From Cephalotus follicularis (taxonomy: Eukaryota; Streptophyta; Magnoliopsida; Oxalidales; Cephalotaceae): a stretch of 64,000 nucleotides of DNA. How positions within the stretch are numbered: position 1 is the first letter of the stretch; each line of letters starts with the position of its first letter. The DNA lies in the NCBI GenBank assembly GCA_001972305.1, contig BDDD01000358.1, positions 278,731 to 342,730 on the forward strand. The letters are read 5' to 3'. Position numbers and translations under genes: made by a program. This document shows positions 23,995-35,357 of the stretch, piece after piece. Below the pieces are notes generated by a model. The model saw only the letters and a program-made list of their open reading frames with translations. It had not been told where the DNA came from and did no database searches.

Positions 23995-26055
23995 ATGTCC
24001 AGTGGCCTACAAGATTCAACACCAGAACAAGTTATGGATGATGCAAATATAAGTGTGGTTGAAGCGTTTAATGTGGATGAACATGAGGAACCTGAACGAA
24101 CTGAGAATCAAGAAGAAGAAGAAGACGAAGAAGAAGAAAATGAGAATCCATTTGAGAAGAAGAAAAGAAAGAAGAGATCAAGAGTTTGGCAAGACTTTAA
24201 GGATGTTGAAATCCAAGGAGTGAAAAAAATTCAATGCATCCATTGTAAAAAGACATTCGGGATTCCTAAATCTGGTACCACAACCCAGTTCTCAAGACAT
24301 TTGGATGCTTGTCCAAGAAGAAAGAGTATGGCAAAGGGACAAATGAGCATTCATGTCAATCAAGCAAAGTCAGAGAGTGTGGCCTCAATAGAAAATTTCA
24401 AATATGAACAAGCAAAGATAAGGGAGATTGCTGCTCATATGATAATGGTTCATGAGTTGCCATTTAACTTCATGGAGTATGAGTTGTTTAATTTGTTAAT
24501 GAGGACTGCAACTCCTAATTATCAAAAGATCTCACGGACTACATCAAAAACTGATTGTGTAGCAGCATATGAGATTGAGAAGAAAAGGTTGAAGACAATG
24601 TTGAAAGGGATTGATAGAGTGAGTATTACAACAAACTTGTGGACATCGGGTCAGAAAATTCAGTATATGGTTTTGACATGTCACTTTGTGGATGCTGATT
24701 GGAAGTTACAGAAGCGGAATTTGAATTTTTGCGATGTTCTACCTCCTCATACTGGGACTGCCATATACAATGCTATATTTAAGTGTCTTGTTGAGTGGGG
24801 AATAGAGCACAAGGTATGCTCTATAACAGTTGACAATGCTAGTAACAATGATGCAGCGGTTATAGCCTTAAAAAGAAATCCTGCTTTTGTAAAAAGGCTC
24901 CCCTTGGGTGGTGAGCTATTCCATGTGCGTTGTTGTGCTCACATACTTAACATCCTGGTACAAGAAGGGCTTTCTCATATCAGTAGTGTCATTGTAAATT
25001 TTCGTGAGAGTGTGAAGCATATTGCCGCCTCGCCATCAAGGTTGATCACATTTGGTGATGTCGCAAAGCAATTTCAAGTGCCAAAGAAGAAGATGATTTT
25101 GGACTGCTGCACACGATGGAATGCAACGTACATGCTACAAGCTGCCTTGGAGTTTAGAGAGGTGTTCTCCCAATATCAACAAAGAGACCCTTCTTATATA
25201 CACTTGCCAAGTGATGAAGATTGGGACAAAGTTGCTGAGGTTTGTTCTTTTTTGACCCTTTTCAATGAAGTGACTCACATCATATCAGGTACTGAATATC
25301 CAACTTCTAATTTATTTCTTCCGGAGCTATGGAGAGTGAAAGAATTATTGGATGAAAAAAGCATGGCTGAAAATGTGAATGTGTGAAATATGGCTATGAC
25401 AATGAAAGCAAAATTTGATAAGTATTGGGGTGAGTCTAACTTGTTAATTAGTATTACTGCCATTTTAGATCCAAGAAATAAGATGAAATTGATTGAGTTT
25501 TGTTTTCCATCTATTTATTATCCGATAGATGTAGCTAATGAATATATTGCTATTGTTCGCAAGAATTTGTATGATCTATATGAGGAATATGAAACTGCAC
25601 ATACGTTGGCTACTCTTGAGAAAACCACTCAAGGTGATGGGACAGAGGGTGGTTCTAGTAGCCAACTTAATGTTGGAAAAGGTAGATCTAGTGGGAGGTC
25701 AAGGTTTGATATGTTCATTAGAAGTGTGGACTCTGTTGAGTATGTTAAATCAGAGCTTGATGTTTATCTGTGGGAGAATATTTATATTTGTGATGAGGCC
25801 GTTGACTCTCAATTTGATGTTTTAGATTGGTGGAAGGTAAATAGTTTTAAGTTTCGTATCTTATCGAAGATGGCATGCGATATATTGTCTATTCCCATAA
25901 GTACGGTAGCATCGGAATCTGCATTTAGTGCTGGAGGTAGGGTCATTGATACATTTCGTTCATCATTGTCAACCGAAACTGTTCAAGTACTACTTTGTGG
26001 AGAAGATTGGTATCGCAGCTATTATGGCATAAAAAGGAGATCAAAAGTAAGTTAA
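23995..26055 (+). pseudogene. hAT transposase with BED zinc finger, one in-frame stop
   Basis: A single reading frame of 686 codons runs from ATG 23995 (just after a pyrimidine-rich tract and CAG) to TAA 26053-26055. It is interrupted once, by TGA at 25384-25386. Order: acidic N-terminus; BED finger around residues 55-105 (CIHCKKTF, then H-X4-C in RHLDACPRR); RNase H-like catalytic core (TTNLWTSGQKIQYM, SITVDNASNNDAA, RCCAHILNILVQEGL); and the C-terminal hAT dimerisation region (FDVLDWWKVNSFKF, IPISTVASESAFSAGGRV). This is the zinc finger BED domain/RICESLEEPER-like group. The stop could come from CGA by one transition. Everything else looks intact. Confidence 0.92.
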
Positions 26056-26771
26056 TGTGTATGTTTAATTAGCATACGAATGATTTTGTATTCATCATTC
26101 TAATGGTTTGATTTTTTTTAATAGACCAAAGAAGATATAAAGGAGATTATTTTACCTTAAAGGTTGTTTTGATATCTTTACCAGGTTTGATATCAAGCCT
26201 ACTTCACCCTGTTTTTATCAACAACTTTCATGACCTTTCAATTCACACTGATGTGTTATATAAATTTGTTGTTTCATTTGGCAGGTCAGCAGGTGAGAAT
26301 CCTCAGGCAGAGGTAAGACGCTTTTTAATATTCTGAATAGATGAAATATGATAATTTTTTATTCTTAATTGGTCAGCATGATTTAAGGCCAATCTAGCTA
26401 ATGAGATTATGTTTGTGTTGGAATTCTTGTTGACAATGTAAATCTTTTTACATTAAGTACTTAATGAGCATTAAATTTTGCAGAGTTAGCTCAGAATTCA
26501 TTTTTTGAGACTGGTGTGTCATGGCAAGTCCGTTGGCAGTAAAGGATTTGTGGCCATGCATTGACATAATGACATGTATTATTTTTTTGTACTGTGCAAG
26601 ATTAACAATATTTTGAGACTTTAATTGTATGTTGGATTTGTTATTGACTTGCAGTTGTATGTTGGACTCTGATTTGTTATTGGTTTGTAAGAATTATTTT
26701 GGCGAAATTGCAGTAATGTATTTCATTTATTTGTTGGTAGATATGTTATTTGGGAAATGGCAGTGAATTTT

Positions 26772-26968
26772 TAACGAGCTCGAGCTCGATTCGTTACCCA
26801 TAACGAGTCGAGCTCGAGTCGAGCTCGAACTTTTATAATTCTTATCGAGTCGAGTTCGAACAACAATTTATAGACTCGTTAAAAGCTCGGCTCGAACTCG
26901 AACTCGATAAAAACTTAACGAACCGAGCTCGAACAGGTCAATACTCGGCTCGACTCGGTTCGTTTGTA
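26772..26968 (-). repeat. Right subterminal repeat zone of the hAT element
   Basis: Many copies of GAGCTCGA, GAGTCGAG and CTCGAAC facing the left zone, ending in GACTCGGTTCGTTTGTACCC. Confidence 0.75.
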
Positions 26969-26982
26969 CCCCTAAGAGTAAT

Positions 26983-27285
26983 AATGACGTTTTTATTTTA
27001 AATTTAAGTTTGGAACCATCAATTTTTATTTTTTATTTTTTGTTTGTACTTTTTAAAATTTTTAAGAATGGTTGAGTGCTCTCCTCTCTGACACGAGGTC
27101 AGAGGTTTGAGTCCTCATTTTTACGAAGTAGTTATATTGAAGAGATTTAATATGGAAAGTACCTACAAATCTCTTGTGCAGAACCATCAATTTTTATTTT
27201 TTAAAAATTTTAATTTTTAGAGGGCTAGTTCACAATCGAATGGTTGAGTTATTCTCTTATATAACATAGAGATTTAAAGTTAAAA
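26983..27285. other. AT-rich spacer between hAT and solo LTR
   Basis: No gene. The word GAACCATCAATTTTTATTTT occurs at about 27013 and 27181, a diverged direct repeat. Confidence 0.5.
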
Positions 27286-27290
27286 GTCGC

Positions 27291-28102
27291 TGATGTGGGG
27301 AAAAACCTATCTATATCAAGAATGACACGTGTCCCCCCGAAGACATCGCCAAGTGTCTAGAGGCATTAAGGCTTATATGAGTATTAGCCGAGGAAGCTCA
27401 TTAACTACGAAAACAATAATGGGCGAGGAACACCACCTCGACAATAGTGTCGAGGATATCCTTTGTGTCTGCTTCACAGAAGCCACCCTCCTCGGCATCA
27501 GTGTCGAGGAACTCCAGGTTAGTTACGTGGCGGAGGACGTCCTCCTCTGCACCAGTGTCAAGGACCCACCTATCAGTTGCAGTACTGAAGATCTCCTCGG
27601 CAGCACTGCTGCAGAGGACCTCCTCTTCAGTTATGGAATGAGGCCGTGAAATCAGCCTACATTCTAGGAACCATCTATTCAAATATGGAAAGATAAGACA
27701 TGATAAACATCAAATGGGGAAAGCACCTACAAATCTGGCGGAGATCAAGGGAAATGACCGAGATCCTCGGCATTTCCTTAGGGGATACACATCCGCTCCT
27801 AAACACACGCTCAGACAGTTACACTCATACACTATAAATACTAGTTCAACAGTCAGAACAAAGGTCAGCCATTTTTATACCTAAAGAACCTTGTTTTCTC
27901 TGTGCAAAGCCTAACTTGAGTGTTGGAGTGTCCCCGAGAGAACATCCTCTTGGACCTTCAACGTATTTGCTTTTTTATGCATAGAAAATCAATCACATAG
28001 TTACCCTCAACCTTCATCTCGGAGCATTCGAACATCGTTTCCCTCAACAAATAAAAGCCCTTCACGTAGGATACTGCTGAAGGAAGATTTTTTGTATCAA
28101 CA
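27291..28102 (+). mobile_element. Solo LTR (Tat-type gypsy family), plus orientation
   Basis: 812 bp starting TGATGTGGGG and ending GTATCAACA, flanked by perfect GTCGC duplications (27286-27290, 28103-28107). A TATA box (TATAAATA, about 27833) lies upstream of a leader ending in AACTTGAGTGTTGGAGTG. It contains several diverged GTCGAGGA / CCTCGGCA repeats (27430-27630). Same family as 17334-18184, and its start resembles the truncated LTR at 28708. Confidence 0.9.
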
Positions 28103-28107
28103 GTCGC

Positions 28108-28707
28108 TAATAATATATAATTTTTTTAATTTTTTAAATAAAATTAAAATTTACAAGAATTTAATTTTAAACTTTTTAATTTATATAACCATTATCAAAA
28201 AAGCTGAACATAAAAAAAAGCTGAAACCATGTATTTTTTATTTTTAACTTAAAAAATCATTAAAAACAAAAGTAAAAAACGCAAATCATGACTACTCCCA
28301 AAAAAAAAAGTAAATATAAAGTATGTTTGATACAATTGTGTCTTTCACAAAAATGTTGTGTGAAAATATTGTGAATAAAAGAACTGTGAGTAAAATTGTT
28401 ATAGTAAAATTGAAAGTGTTTGGTACATTCAACTACCAAAAGTGCTTATGCGAACAAAAACGGTGAATAAACGTTTGGTAAATATATCTTTAAAGTGCTG
28501 TACATATATAAAATGACTAAAATGAACATAAAATTTTAAAAAACATGAAGATGTGTACTCATGAAATAAATACTGTTAGTTAATGAAAGAGAGTAGGGTA
28601 TATGGGTCTTAAATGATTGAATTAAATGTATGAAAATATGAACCTATAAAAAAACACTTTCCTAATCAATATATTTTAGTATGGTGAGAAAATGTTTTTC
28701 TGTAGTT
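28108..28707. other. AT-rich spacer, possible decayed MITE
   Basis: No gene. 28320-28500 has words such as GTGTTTGGTA and TTTGGTAAATATA of the kind seen in small DNA transposons, but no paired ends could be fixed. Confidence 0.35.
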
Positions 28708-28886
28708 GATATGGGAAAAATTCCACCCAAAAAATATTGCCACGTGTCCTTGGAAAAACAAGACAATTGTCATTCAAAGCTACAGACACGTGATCGGGCG
28801 TTTACAATCTGAAAAAATAACGCACAATAACGCTCCGGCGTAAAATCAGGGAAATGACGAGATACTCTGCATTTCCTAGGGGTACA
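28708..28886 (+). repeat. Truncated 5' LTR of the Tat gypsy element
   Basis: It starts TGATATGGGAAAAATTCC, like the solo LTRs at 27291 and 18184 (reversed). It contains GCCACGTGTCC and a GGGAAATGACGAGATACTC block matching the family, then breaks off directly into pol sequence. Confidence 0.7.
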
Positions 28887-28889
28887 ATA

Positions 28890-29769
28890 ATCATTTCAGA
28901 AGTGATGGTACATAAACTGAGTGTAGATCCAACAAGGCCACCAATTAGGCAAAAGAAAAGAAACTTCACACCCGAGCGACAGCAGCTGATAGTAGAGGAA
29001 GTCAATAAGCTGTTGCTAGCGAGTTTCATAAGGGAAGTGCATTATTCTGAGTGGTTGGCAAACCCGGTCCTAGTCAAGAAGGCTAATGGAAAGTGGAGGA
29101 TGTGCATTGATTTTACAGACCTCAACAAAGTTTGCCCAAAATATCACTTTCCCCTCCCGAAGATTGATCAATTGGTGGATGCAACCTCAGGCTACAGAAT
29201 GTTGAGTTTCTTGGATGCTTACTCGGGATATAATCAAATCCCTATGTATGAGCCAGACGAGAACAAAAAAGCATTCATCACTGATAGGGGTATGTATTGC
29301 TACAAAGTCATGCCCTTTGGATTGAAGAATGCGGGTGCGACCTACCAGTGGTTGGTCAATAAAATCTTTGCACCTCAGATCGGGAGAAATATGGAGGTGT
29401 ATATTGACGATATGCACATCAAGACACCAGCAAGGAGCCTTCACATTAAAGACTTGGAGGAGACCTTTGAAATACTAAGAAGATACAAGATGAGACTCAA
29501 TACTTTCAAGTGTACTTTTGGGGTCACCTTTGGTAAGCTCCTCGGGTTTATGGTTTCTAGCAGAGGAATAGAGGCCAACCCAGAGAAGATCTCGACAATT
29601 TAGAGCTTGAAGCCTCCTCAATCTATCAGGGATATACAGAGATTAAATGGCAAAATTACAGCCATGAGTAGATTTGTTTCCAAGTCAGCAGAAAAATGCC
29701 TTCCTTTTTTCAAGGTAATAAGATATCCCAAGGGGTTTTCTTGGATGGAAGAATGTCAGGCGCAGTGAG
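28890..29769 (+). pseudogene. Gypsy pol block 1: reverse transcriptase
   Basis: The open frame covers RT from just before LSVDPTRPPIRQKKR through IREVHYSEWLANPVLVKK, CIDFTDLNKVCPK, FLDAYSGYNQI, VMPFGLKNAGATYQ and the YIDDM catalytic box to GKLLGFMVSSRGIEANPEKI. A stop follows at about 29601, then the RT-connection region (SRFVSKSAEKCLPFF) until the frame breaks at a small deletion near 29762. RT copies genomic RNA to DNA in cytoplasmic particles. Upstream gag and protease are missing. Confidence 0.9.
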
Positions 29770-29774
29770 TGCAA

Positions 29775-32129
29775 TGTGGGGAACGGCTCAAACATGCAGC
29801 GGAAGAAAAACGTGCAATCCGAAATTAGGGTTTAGGGCTGATTAACTTTAAATTTTCACCAATAGATTAATCCCCAAGCAATGGGATGCCCTAAGCTAAG
29901 TTCAAATTATCCCAATTAGTGCCAAGGAACCCTAATTGAACAATCAATCAAACCAAAACCAAAACCAAGCATAGGGTGAAACGGGTCAAAACACTAGGGT
30001 TGCCATAAACCCTAGAAAAAGGACTCCAAGATTAACTCACAAGGAAACACACAATCCCTAGCTAAAAGTCCAATCAAGCCACACCCAAAACCATCCCTAA
30101 CCCTAAGGGATGAAAAACATAACACCAAAGAAACCCATGGAGGTTTAGCTAGGGTACACACACCCTAACCTCAACCCACTGCCATGGAACCAAGAGGGAG
30201 AAGAGAAAAAGGGATTCTTATCAAATGTGAAGACTCATTCCTTCAAGATAAGCTCCCTCTACTCTTTATCCCCAAAAGCTTCAAACTCTTCCATAAGCCA
30301 AGGATGGGAGAACCAAGGATGCAAGGCTAAGTGTTTAAACCTACACTAAATCACTCTAGGTGTAGATAAAATGCAGTGTACAAAGTATCTCCACCTATAA
30401 CAACCTTTGAGTGGTGAAAAGAGGCTTGAAAATGGCTGCAAATTGCACCAGACGACGTAGGCGTCGACGTGTAGGCGATAGGCATCGATGCGTACGCTAG
30501 CAGGAAGAAGAGAAGGCACGACAGGGAAGAGAGAGAAAGAGGAAATGACAAAGTGTGTTGAAGAAGCTTCTCTCAAGCTATTTATAATCAGACTCTCTCC
30601 TACTTTATCAGCGCATCAGCCTATCATGGCGTCAACGCCATGCGTCTCATATTATCTAGACGTCAACACCATGGATAAGATGAAACAGGCACCTTGTCTC
30701 ATCTATCTTAGCGTCGACGTTTAAAGCTACTGGTTTTATCAGCGTCCACACAATCCATTCGTGTTAACGCCCAGCGACTCAACTGGACATGGCGCCAAAC
30801 CGCACCCATGGCGTCGATGGCTGAGACAAAGATGGACATTCTCTTCTCCTTTTCAAAATCCTTCGCATGGAATATTTCATCGTGGCATTGCATGGACCTA
30901 AATCCATCAAATGAAATACTCCATAGCAAAGCAATATCTTCCCTGATGTTGTCCTTTTACTAAATGATATGTGTCCCACCACATATCAACCTGTTCAAAG
31001 TCAGGCAGGACCTGAAAGCCTGTCGATCTTCGGTATGATGATAAATTCCCAGAACATCCTGATTTCTGGTACGACCACTCTAACAGTACACCGACTATCA
31101 GAGCAGCCCCTGTGTGAGCGCCAGTCACCCCCCGGATCTGTGTGTTACCATGTCTATCAATCATGGTCCGAATAGCCAGTCGCTCTATCCAGTCATCGAC
31201 ATATGTATCATGTTTCCCTCATCATACTTGGCTCCGATCACAGCCTAGGGTTTGGATGAATGTCACCCCTAGTATTTATACGATAACTATGAATCTATGA
31301 TCGCATTAAGACTATCAGTAGACCTCCCATGGGAACCTCTCGTTCCCAGTCCACCTATGCCTGATCAGGACTTTTAAGTCTGTAATGTACATAAATAAAT
31401 AGAGCCGGTCACCTTCAGTCCGGGTGTGACGATCCCCTATTACGCACTCGCCCATGCATCTCAATACAGCTCCCACAAGACCCAAAGACAACCCTTTTTC
31501 CAGCACCTGGCTAGTGCTGGGGAAGGCAAAAATCAAAGTCAAGCAATCACCATACAATGCATGCCAGCCGCTCAGGTCAAAGGAGATAACGCAGGCTATA
31601 GACCTACTAGTCACCATAGACTATACACTATCGAGACCATAGGAATCCTATTGACACTAGGTATTGACAATCTAAATAGGTTTCCTATTGGTGGGTCAGT
31701 TCAATGTCACGCTCTCTAGCATATACCTCATATTTAGCTTTAGGGATAAACCTAAATGGCTACGAGTTAACCATCATCCACTGCTAACCCAGGAGCAAGC
31801 TTAACGTAACAAGTCTTCACGGTTCATCAATGGCCCAAAAAAAGTGAACCTATGACTTGGAACATTTGTCACATGGAGTAAGGATCTCATTCTCATAGCC
31901 CTTTCGGCACGAGATCCAACCCTTTGGTGTGACAGGGCGTTATATGACATACAGTTAATTAAGAATAATTATTCTGTTCCTTTTGATTGATTGGGATGAG
32001 CCACATAACCTTACCAATACAAAGAAATATGCACATGAAATATGAATGGAATTCAGAATTGTATAAATCAAGAGTGTATATATATAAAAAAGCCATATCG
32101 TGGCATATAGGGACACCCCTAACCTAATA
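29775..32129 (-). mobile_element. 2.36-kb LTR-type insertion X1 in the gypsy pol gene
   Basis: Ends TGTGGGGAACGG and CTAATA; flanks TGCAA (29770-29774) and TGTAG (32130-32134). Both flanks differ from TGCAG by one transition, and removing the insert plus one flank rejoins the gypsy frame, so this is a decayed 5-bp target duplication. No coding sequence. The right half (30960-32129) is shared with 56560-57290 plus 60996-61486. It may be a solo LTR or an internally empty element, most likely copia-type in minus orientation; that lineage call is weak. Confidence 0.72.
30451..30825. repeat. Degenerate array of GCGTCGACG-like motifs
   Basis: Around nine copies of words such as GGCGTCGACGTG, GGCATCGATGCG, GCGTCAACGCC, GACGTCAACACC, AGCGTCGACG and GGCGTCGATGGC at irregular spacing. 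Most are near-palindromic. Confidence 0.65.
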
Positions 32130-32134
32130 TGTAG

Positions 32135-33830
32135 TGCTTGTTAGGGGAGAGGATAAAGTTCAAAGGCCTATATATTATGTGAGCAAGGCTTTGAACGATG
32201 CTGATGGGAGGTATTCAGAGGTAGAGAAGTATGCATATGCTCTGATTATTATGACAAGTAAGTTGAGGCCATATTTTCAATCCCACACAATCAAAGTATT
32301 GACCGACAAGCCACTAAGATGAGTGTTAGCAAAGCCAGACATGTTAGGAAGACTAGTCAAGTGGTCTGTCGAGTTGGGCGAATACGACGTGAATTTTGAG
32401 GCTAGACCAGCAATAAAATCACAGGTCTTGACCGATTTTGTTGGAGACAATACACTTACAGAGTGTATGGAAGAAGACCCTTCAGAAGATGAGAAGGGGT
32501 TATGGAAGTTGTCCATGGATGGCTAATCCTGCATCTCTGAGAGTGGAGCAGGTTTGGTGTTAACCAGTCCAAATGGGTGGACCTTGGAGTATGCTCTGAG
32601 ATTTGGGTTCAAAGCCATGAATAATGAAGCCGAGTGGGAAGCTTTGATCGTCGGACTGACAATTGCAAAGCACTTAGAGGTTCAAAGAATAGAAGCCTCT
32701 AGTGCTTCTCCGCTGATGGTTGGTTTGGTGAGTGGAGAGTATGAGGCGAGAGAAGACTTAATGGCTAAATACTTAGCACATGTTCAAAGTTTGAAGTCTG
32801 CTTTCCAAGTGTTCAGAGTTTTGAAGGTGCCCAGAGTAGAGAATGCCCGAGCTTACTAGTTGTCAAAACTAGCCACAACAGAGAAATTGAATAAAAATCA
32901 AACCGAGATAATAGACTACTTGGACAGGCCTACCATTTCAGAGATGGATGTGATTGACATTGATGCACCACATGAGCCGAACTAGATGACTCCATTCATG
33001 AGTTGGTTAAGGGATGAAATCTTGCCTAAGGATCCAGAGGAGGTGAGGAAGTTGGTATACAGATCCAACGGATACCAATTATGAGAAGGGATTCTCTACA
33101 AAAGGTCTTTTTTTTTTCCTTGGTTGAGGTGTTTGACTCCTTCAGAGGCCGACTACGCTCTAAGGGAGGTCCATGAAGGAGTATGTGAAAATCACACAGG
33201 GGGTAGAACCTTGTCAAATATATTTTTAAGACAAGGCTATTTCTAGCCAACCATGCACCAAGACGCCATCAACTTCGTAAGGAAAAGTGATAAGTGTCAG
33301 AGGAATGCTAACATAAGCATAAGACCATCAGAGCCTCTGACGTCTATCACTGCCCATTGGCCCTTTGTACAATGGGGAATGAACTTCGTCGGACCATTAC
33401 CAGTGGCAACAGGACAGAGAAAGTATCTCATTATGGCAGTGGATTACTTCACCAAATGGGTTGAAGTCGAGTCCCTAGCTACAATAATAGAGAAGAATAC
33501 GGAAAGCTTCGTCTGAAAATCAATCATCTTAGATTCGGAGTCCCGAGAATAATAGTCTCTGACAATGGGAAGCAGTTTGATTGCCAAGCTTTCCGAGAAT
33601 TTTGTAGAGAATGGAGAATTGAACATAGGCTTGCCTCAGTAGCCTACTCCCAGAGCAATGGCCAAGCAGAGGTCATTAACAGAGAAATTATCTCAGGGTT
33701 AAAAAAGTGTCTCGAAGACAGCAAATGAAGATGGACAGAGGAGTTACCAAGTGTATTATAGGCATATAGAACCACTCTTCGGACCATAATTGACGAGTCC
33801 CCATTCAGCCTTTGTTTTAGAGCAGAAGCT
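32135..33830 (+). pseudogene. Gypsy pol block 2: RNase H, second RNase H, integrase
   Basis: It resumes with VQRPIYYVSKALNDADGRYS and LRPYFQSHTIKVLTDKPLR (RT-linked RNase H). Next is the Tat-type second RNase H (SGAGLVLTSPNGWTLEYALR, NNEAEWEALIVGL), then integrase: an HHCC region (EVHEGVCENH; the first Cys of the CDKC pair reads Ser) and a catalytic core (WGMNFVGPLPVATGQRKYL, SDNGKQFD, SNGQAEVINREI). About ten stops interrupt the frame (near 32320, 32524, 32857, 32983, 33081, 33244, 33514, 33726, 33757). Nearly all are TGA/TAG/TAA that one transition would restore to Arg, Gln or Trp. A one-base shift near 33517 also occurs. Confidence 0.9.
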
Positions 33831-33987
33831 TGTTGGAACCCGGGAGGAGTCCCGGTCGAATTTGGGTCTAGGATGCAAGTGTGTATAATTTTAATTTTTT
33901 AAAAACACCAAGACTGCAACTCAAGGTTCACAATTATATCTTACAACCAAAATCTATGCGCCTAGTATCCTCGTTTAATATTCAATT

Positions 33988-34246
33988 GAAGGCTTTGAGG
34001 TCAAAGTCTTGTGATTGAGGTCAATCACGAATTTGTGAGGTGTAACGATTTGCTGCCTTAATCAAATCGAGATAGTGGAAACTCAAGGAGCTCCCTTGGG
34101 AAAAGTGGACGTAGGCAAGAGTTAGCCGAACCACTCTAAATTTCGGAGAAGTTTTTCTTTCTTTGTCTCTTTACATTTAAAGTTTTTAAATTTCCATATT
34201 TACTTCAATATTCAATTCACCCCCCTCTTGTATATTGCACTATACA
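33988..34246 (+). repeat. 5' LTR fragment of the Sirevirus
   Basis: Closely matches 46878-47104 of the 3' LTR: TTGTGATTGAGGTCAATCAC, AAGTGGACGTAGGCAAGAGT, CAATATTCAATTCACCCCCC. The 5' two-thirds are missing, and the end is cut by the long-LTR fragment at 34247. Confidence 0.85.
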
Positions 34247-34913
34247 CGACCATATCACTACTAAGAACATAACCATATAAACTCCTAGATGATCCTCTGA
34301 CATAGGGTAACTCTCTCATCACACTTGCCCATGCTGTCCCTGAAAACCTGCCACATGGAAAACAAAAATGTGGCTGAGCAAATCTCAGTACAAATATAGA
34401 ATCATAAAATAGTTTACGAACAGTTTATGAAACAAATCAATTATGAAACAACATAAATACGAATCAAAACAGATACGAATCAAAACAGAACAGTTACGAA
34501 TCATAACAGTTCAGTTACGAATCATAACAGAACGAAACAAAACTGTATACGAAACAAAGCAATTTACCAAAACGAAACAGTATCCGAAACAAAACAATAT
34601 CATGCTCAACACAGTATCTGAAACAAACACGATACGATACAAAACATTTCACGAAACGAAACACTCTACGAAACAGAATGTTACGGAACAAAAGAAAACA
34701 GTGTCTGAATAGTACAAAACAAACAGGTTACGGAATAAAACAAAGCAGTAAACGATAAACGATAATTTGAAAGCAGTAAGATTTCAAAGTTAACTCAAAA
34801 CAGAAATCTTAAGCAATATATCAGTTTAAACATTCTTTGAAATCACATATGAACTTTCATAAAAATCAAATCCATGACTTTCAAAACGTATGACAAACTT
34901 TTCAAAACATAAG
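34247..34913 (+). mobile_element. Fragment of the long-LTR (Tekay-like) family, plus orientation
   Basis: Matches 48106-48783 of the complete LTR at 47879-51397, sharing TCCTAGATGATCCTCTGACA, the CGAAACA/ACGAATCA-rich tract and AAACATTCTTTGAA. It interrupts the Sirevirus LTR-PBS junction. Confidence 0.85.
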
Positions 34914-34927
34914 TGTTTTATTTCATT

Positions 34928-34939
34928 TGGTATCAGAGC
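34928..34939 (+). promoter_or_regulatory. Primer-binding site of the Sirevirus (initiator tRNA-Met)
   Basis: TGGTATCAGAGC, complementary to the 3' end of initiator tRNA-Met, 43 bases before the gag start codon. Confidence 0.85.
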
Positions 34940-34982
34940 GGTTAATCTTATTTCTTAACTGTTAGAGATTACAAAGATCCTT

Positions 34983-35357
34983 ATGGAATTGAATATGTCG
35001 AACAAGGAAAGCATGTCCATCTCAAAGCCTCCATTTTTCGATGGAAACAACTATAGTCATTGGAAGGCAAAGATGACTATATTCATTCAAGCTCTTGACT
35101 TTAATCTTTGGGACATCATCATTGACGGCCCCGAACTTCCTCACATCATCTCGCAAGAAGGTATTAGAACCCTCAAACCGAGAAGCTCTTATACGGATGA
35201 TGATCGCAAAAAGGTACAATTAAATGCTAAAGCAAAACACGTTATTATATGTGCTTTAAATTCAAATGAATTCAATAGAGTATCTTCTTGCGCAACCGCA
35301 AAAGAAATGTGGGATAGATTAGAATTTACCTATGAAGGTACCAACCAAGTCAAATAA
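34983..35357 (+). pseudogene. Sirevirus gag, N-terminal part
   Basis: ATG at 34983. The protein begins MELNMSNKESMSISKPPFF and carries copia gag marks: FDGNNYSHWKAKMTIFIQAL, the DPxxW-like segment LWDIIIDGPELP, and AKEMWDRLEFTYEGTNQVK. It is cut at 35357, where the inverted long-LTR fragment begins; gag resumes at about 39730 after a loss of about 40 codons. Gag forms the particle shell. Confidence 0.85.

Larger units (their letters stand above)
21345..26974 (+). mobile_element. hAT element (Ac/RICESLEEPER-like), 5.6 kb
   Basis: It is flanked by the 8-bp duplication AGAGTAAT (21337-21344, 26975-26982), the size typical of hAT elements. The termini are degenerate inverted repeats: left TTGGGCGGCAAGCGAACCAA, right reverse complement TAGGGGTACAAACGAACCGA, about 15 of 22 matching. 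Both ends carry dense subterminal GAGCTCGA/CGAACCGAGC words. The interior has a BED-finger hAT transposase (23995-26055) and an antisense ORF (23586-23885). The 21600-22760 part is extremely AT-rich. The transposase stop and worn left terminus suggest a now immobile copy. Confidence 0.9.

Noticed and set aside
27329..27682. ORFs on both strands at about 27.4-27.65 kb
   Set aside because: They fall inside the solo LTR and arise from GTCGAGGA/CCTCGGCA subrepeats.
30346..31719. Scattered ORFs in 30.3-31.7 kb
   Set aside because: All lie in the non-coding insertion X1; none shows a domain, and the related copy at 56.6-57.2 kb does not keep the frames.
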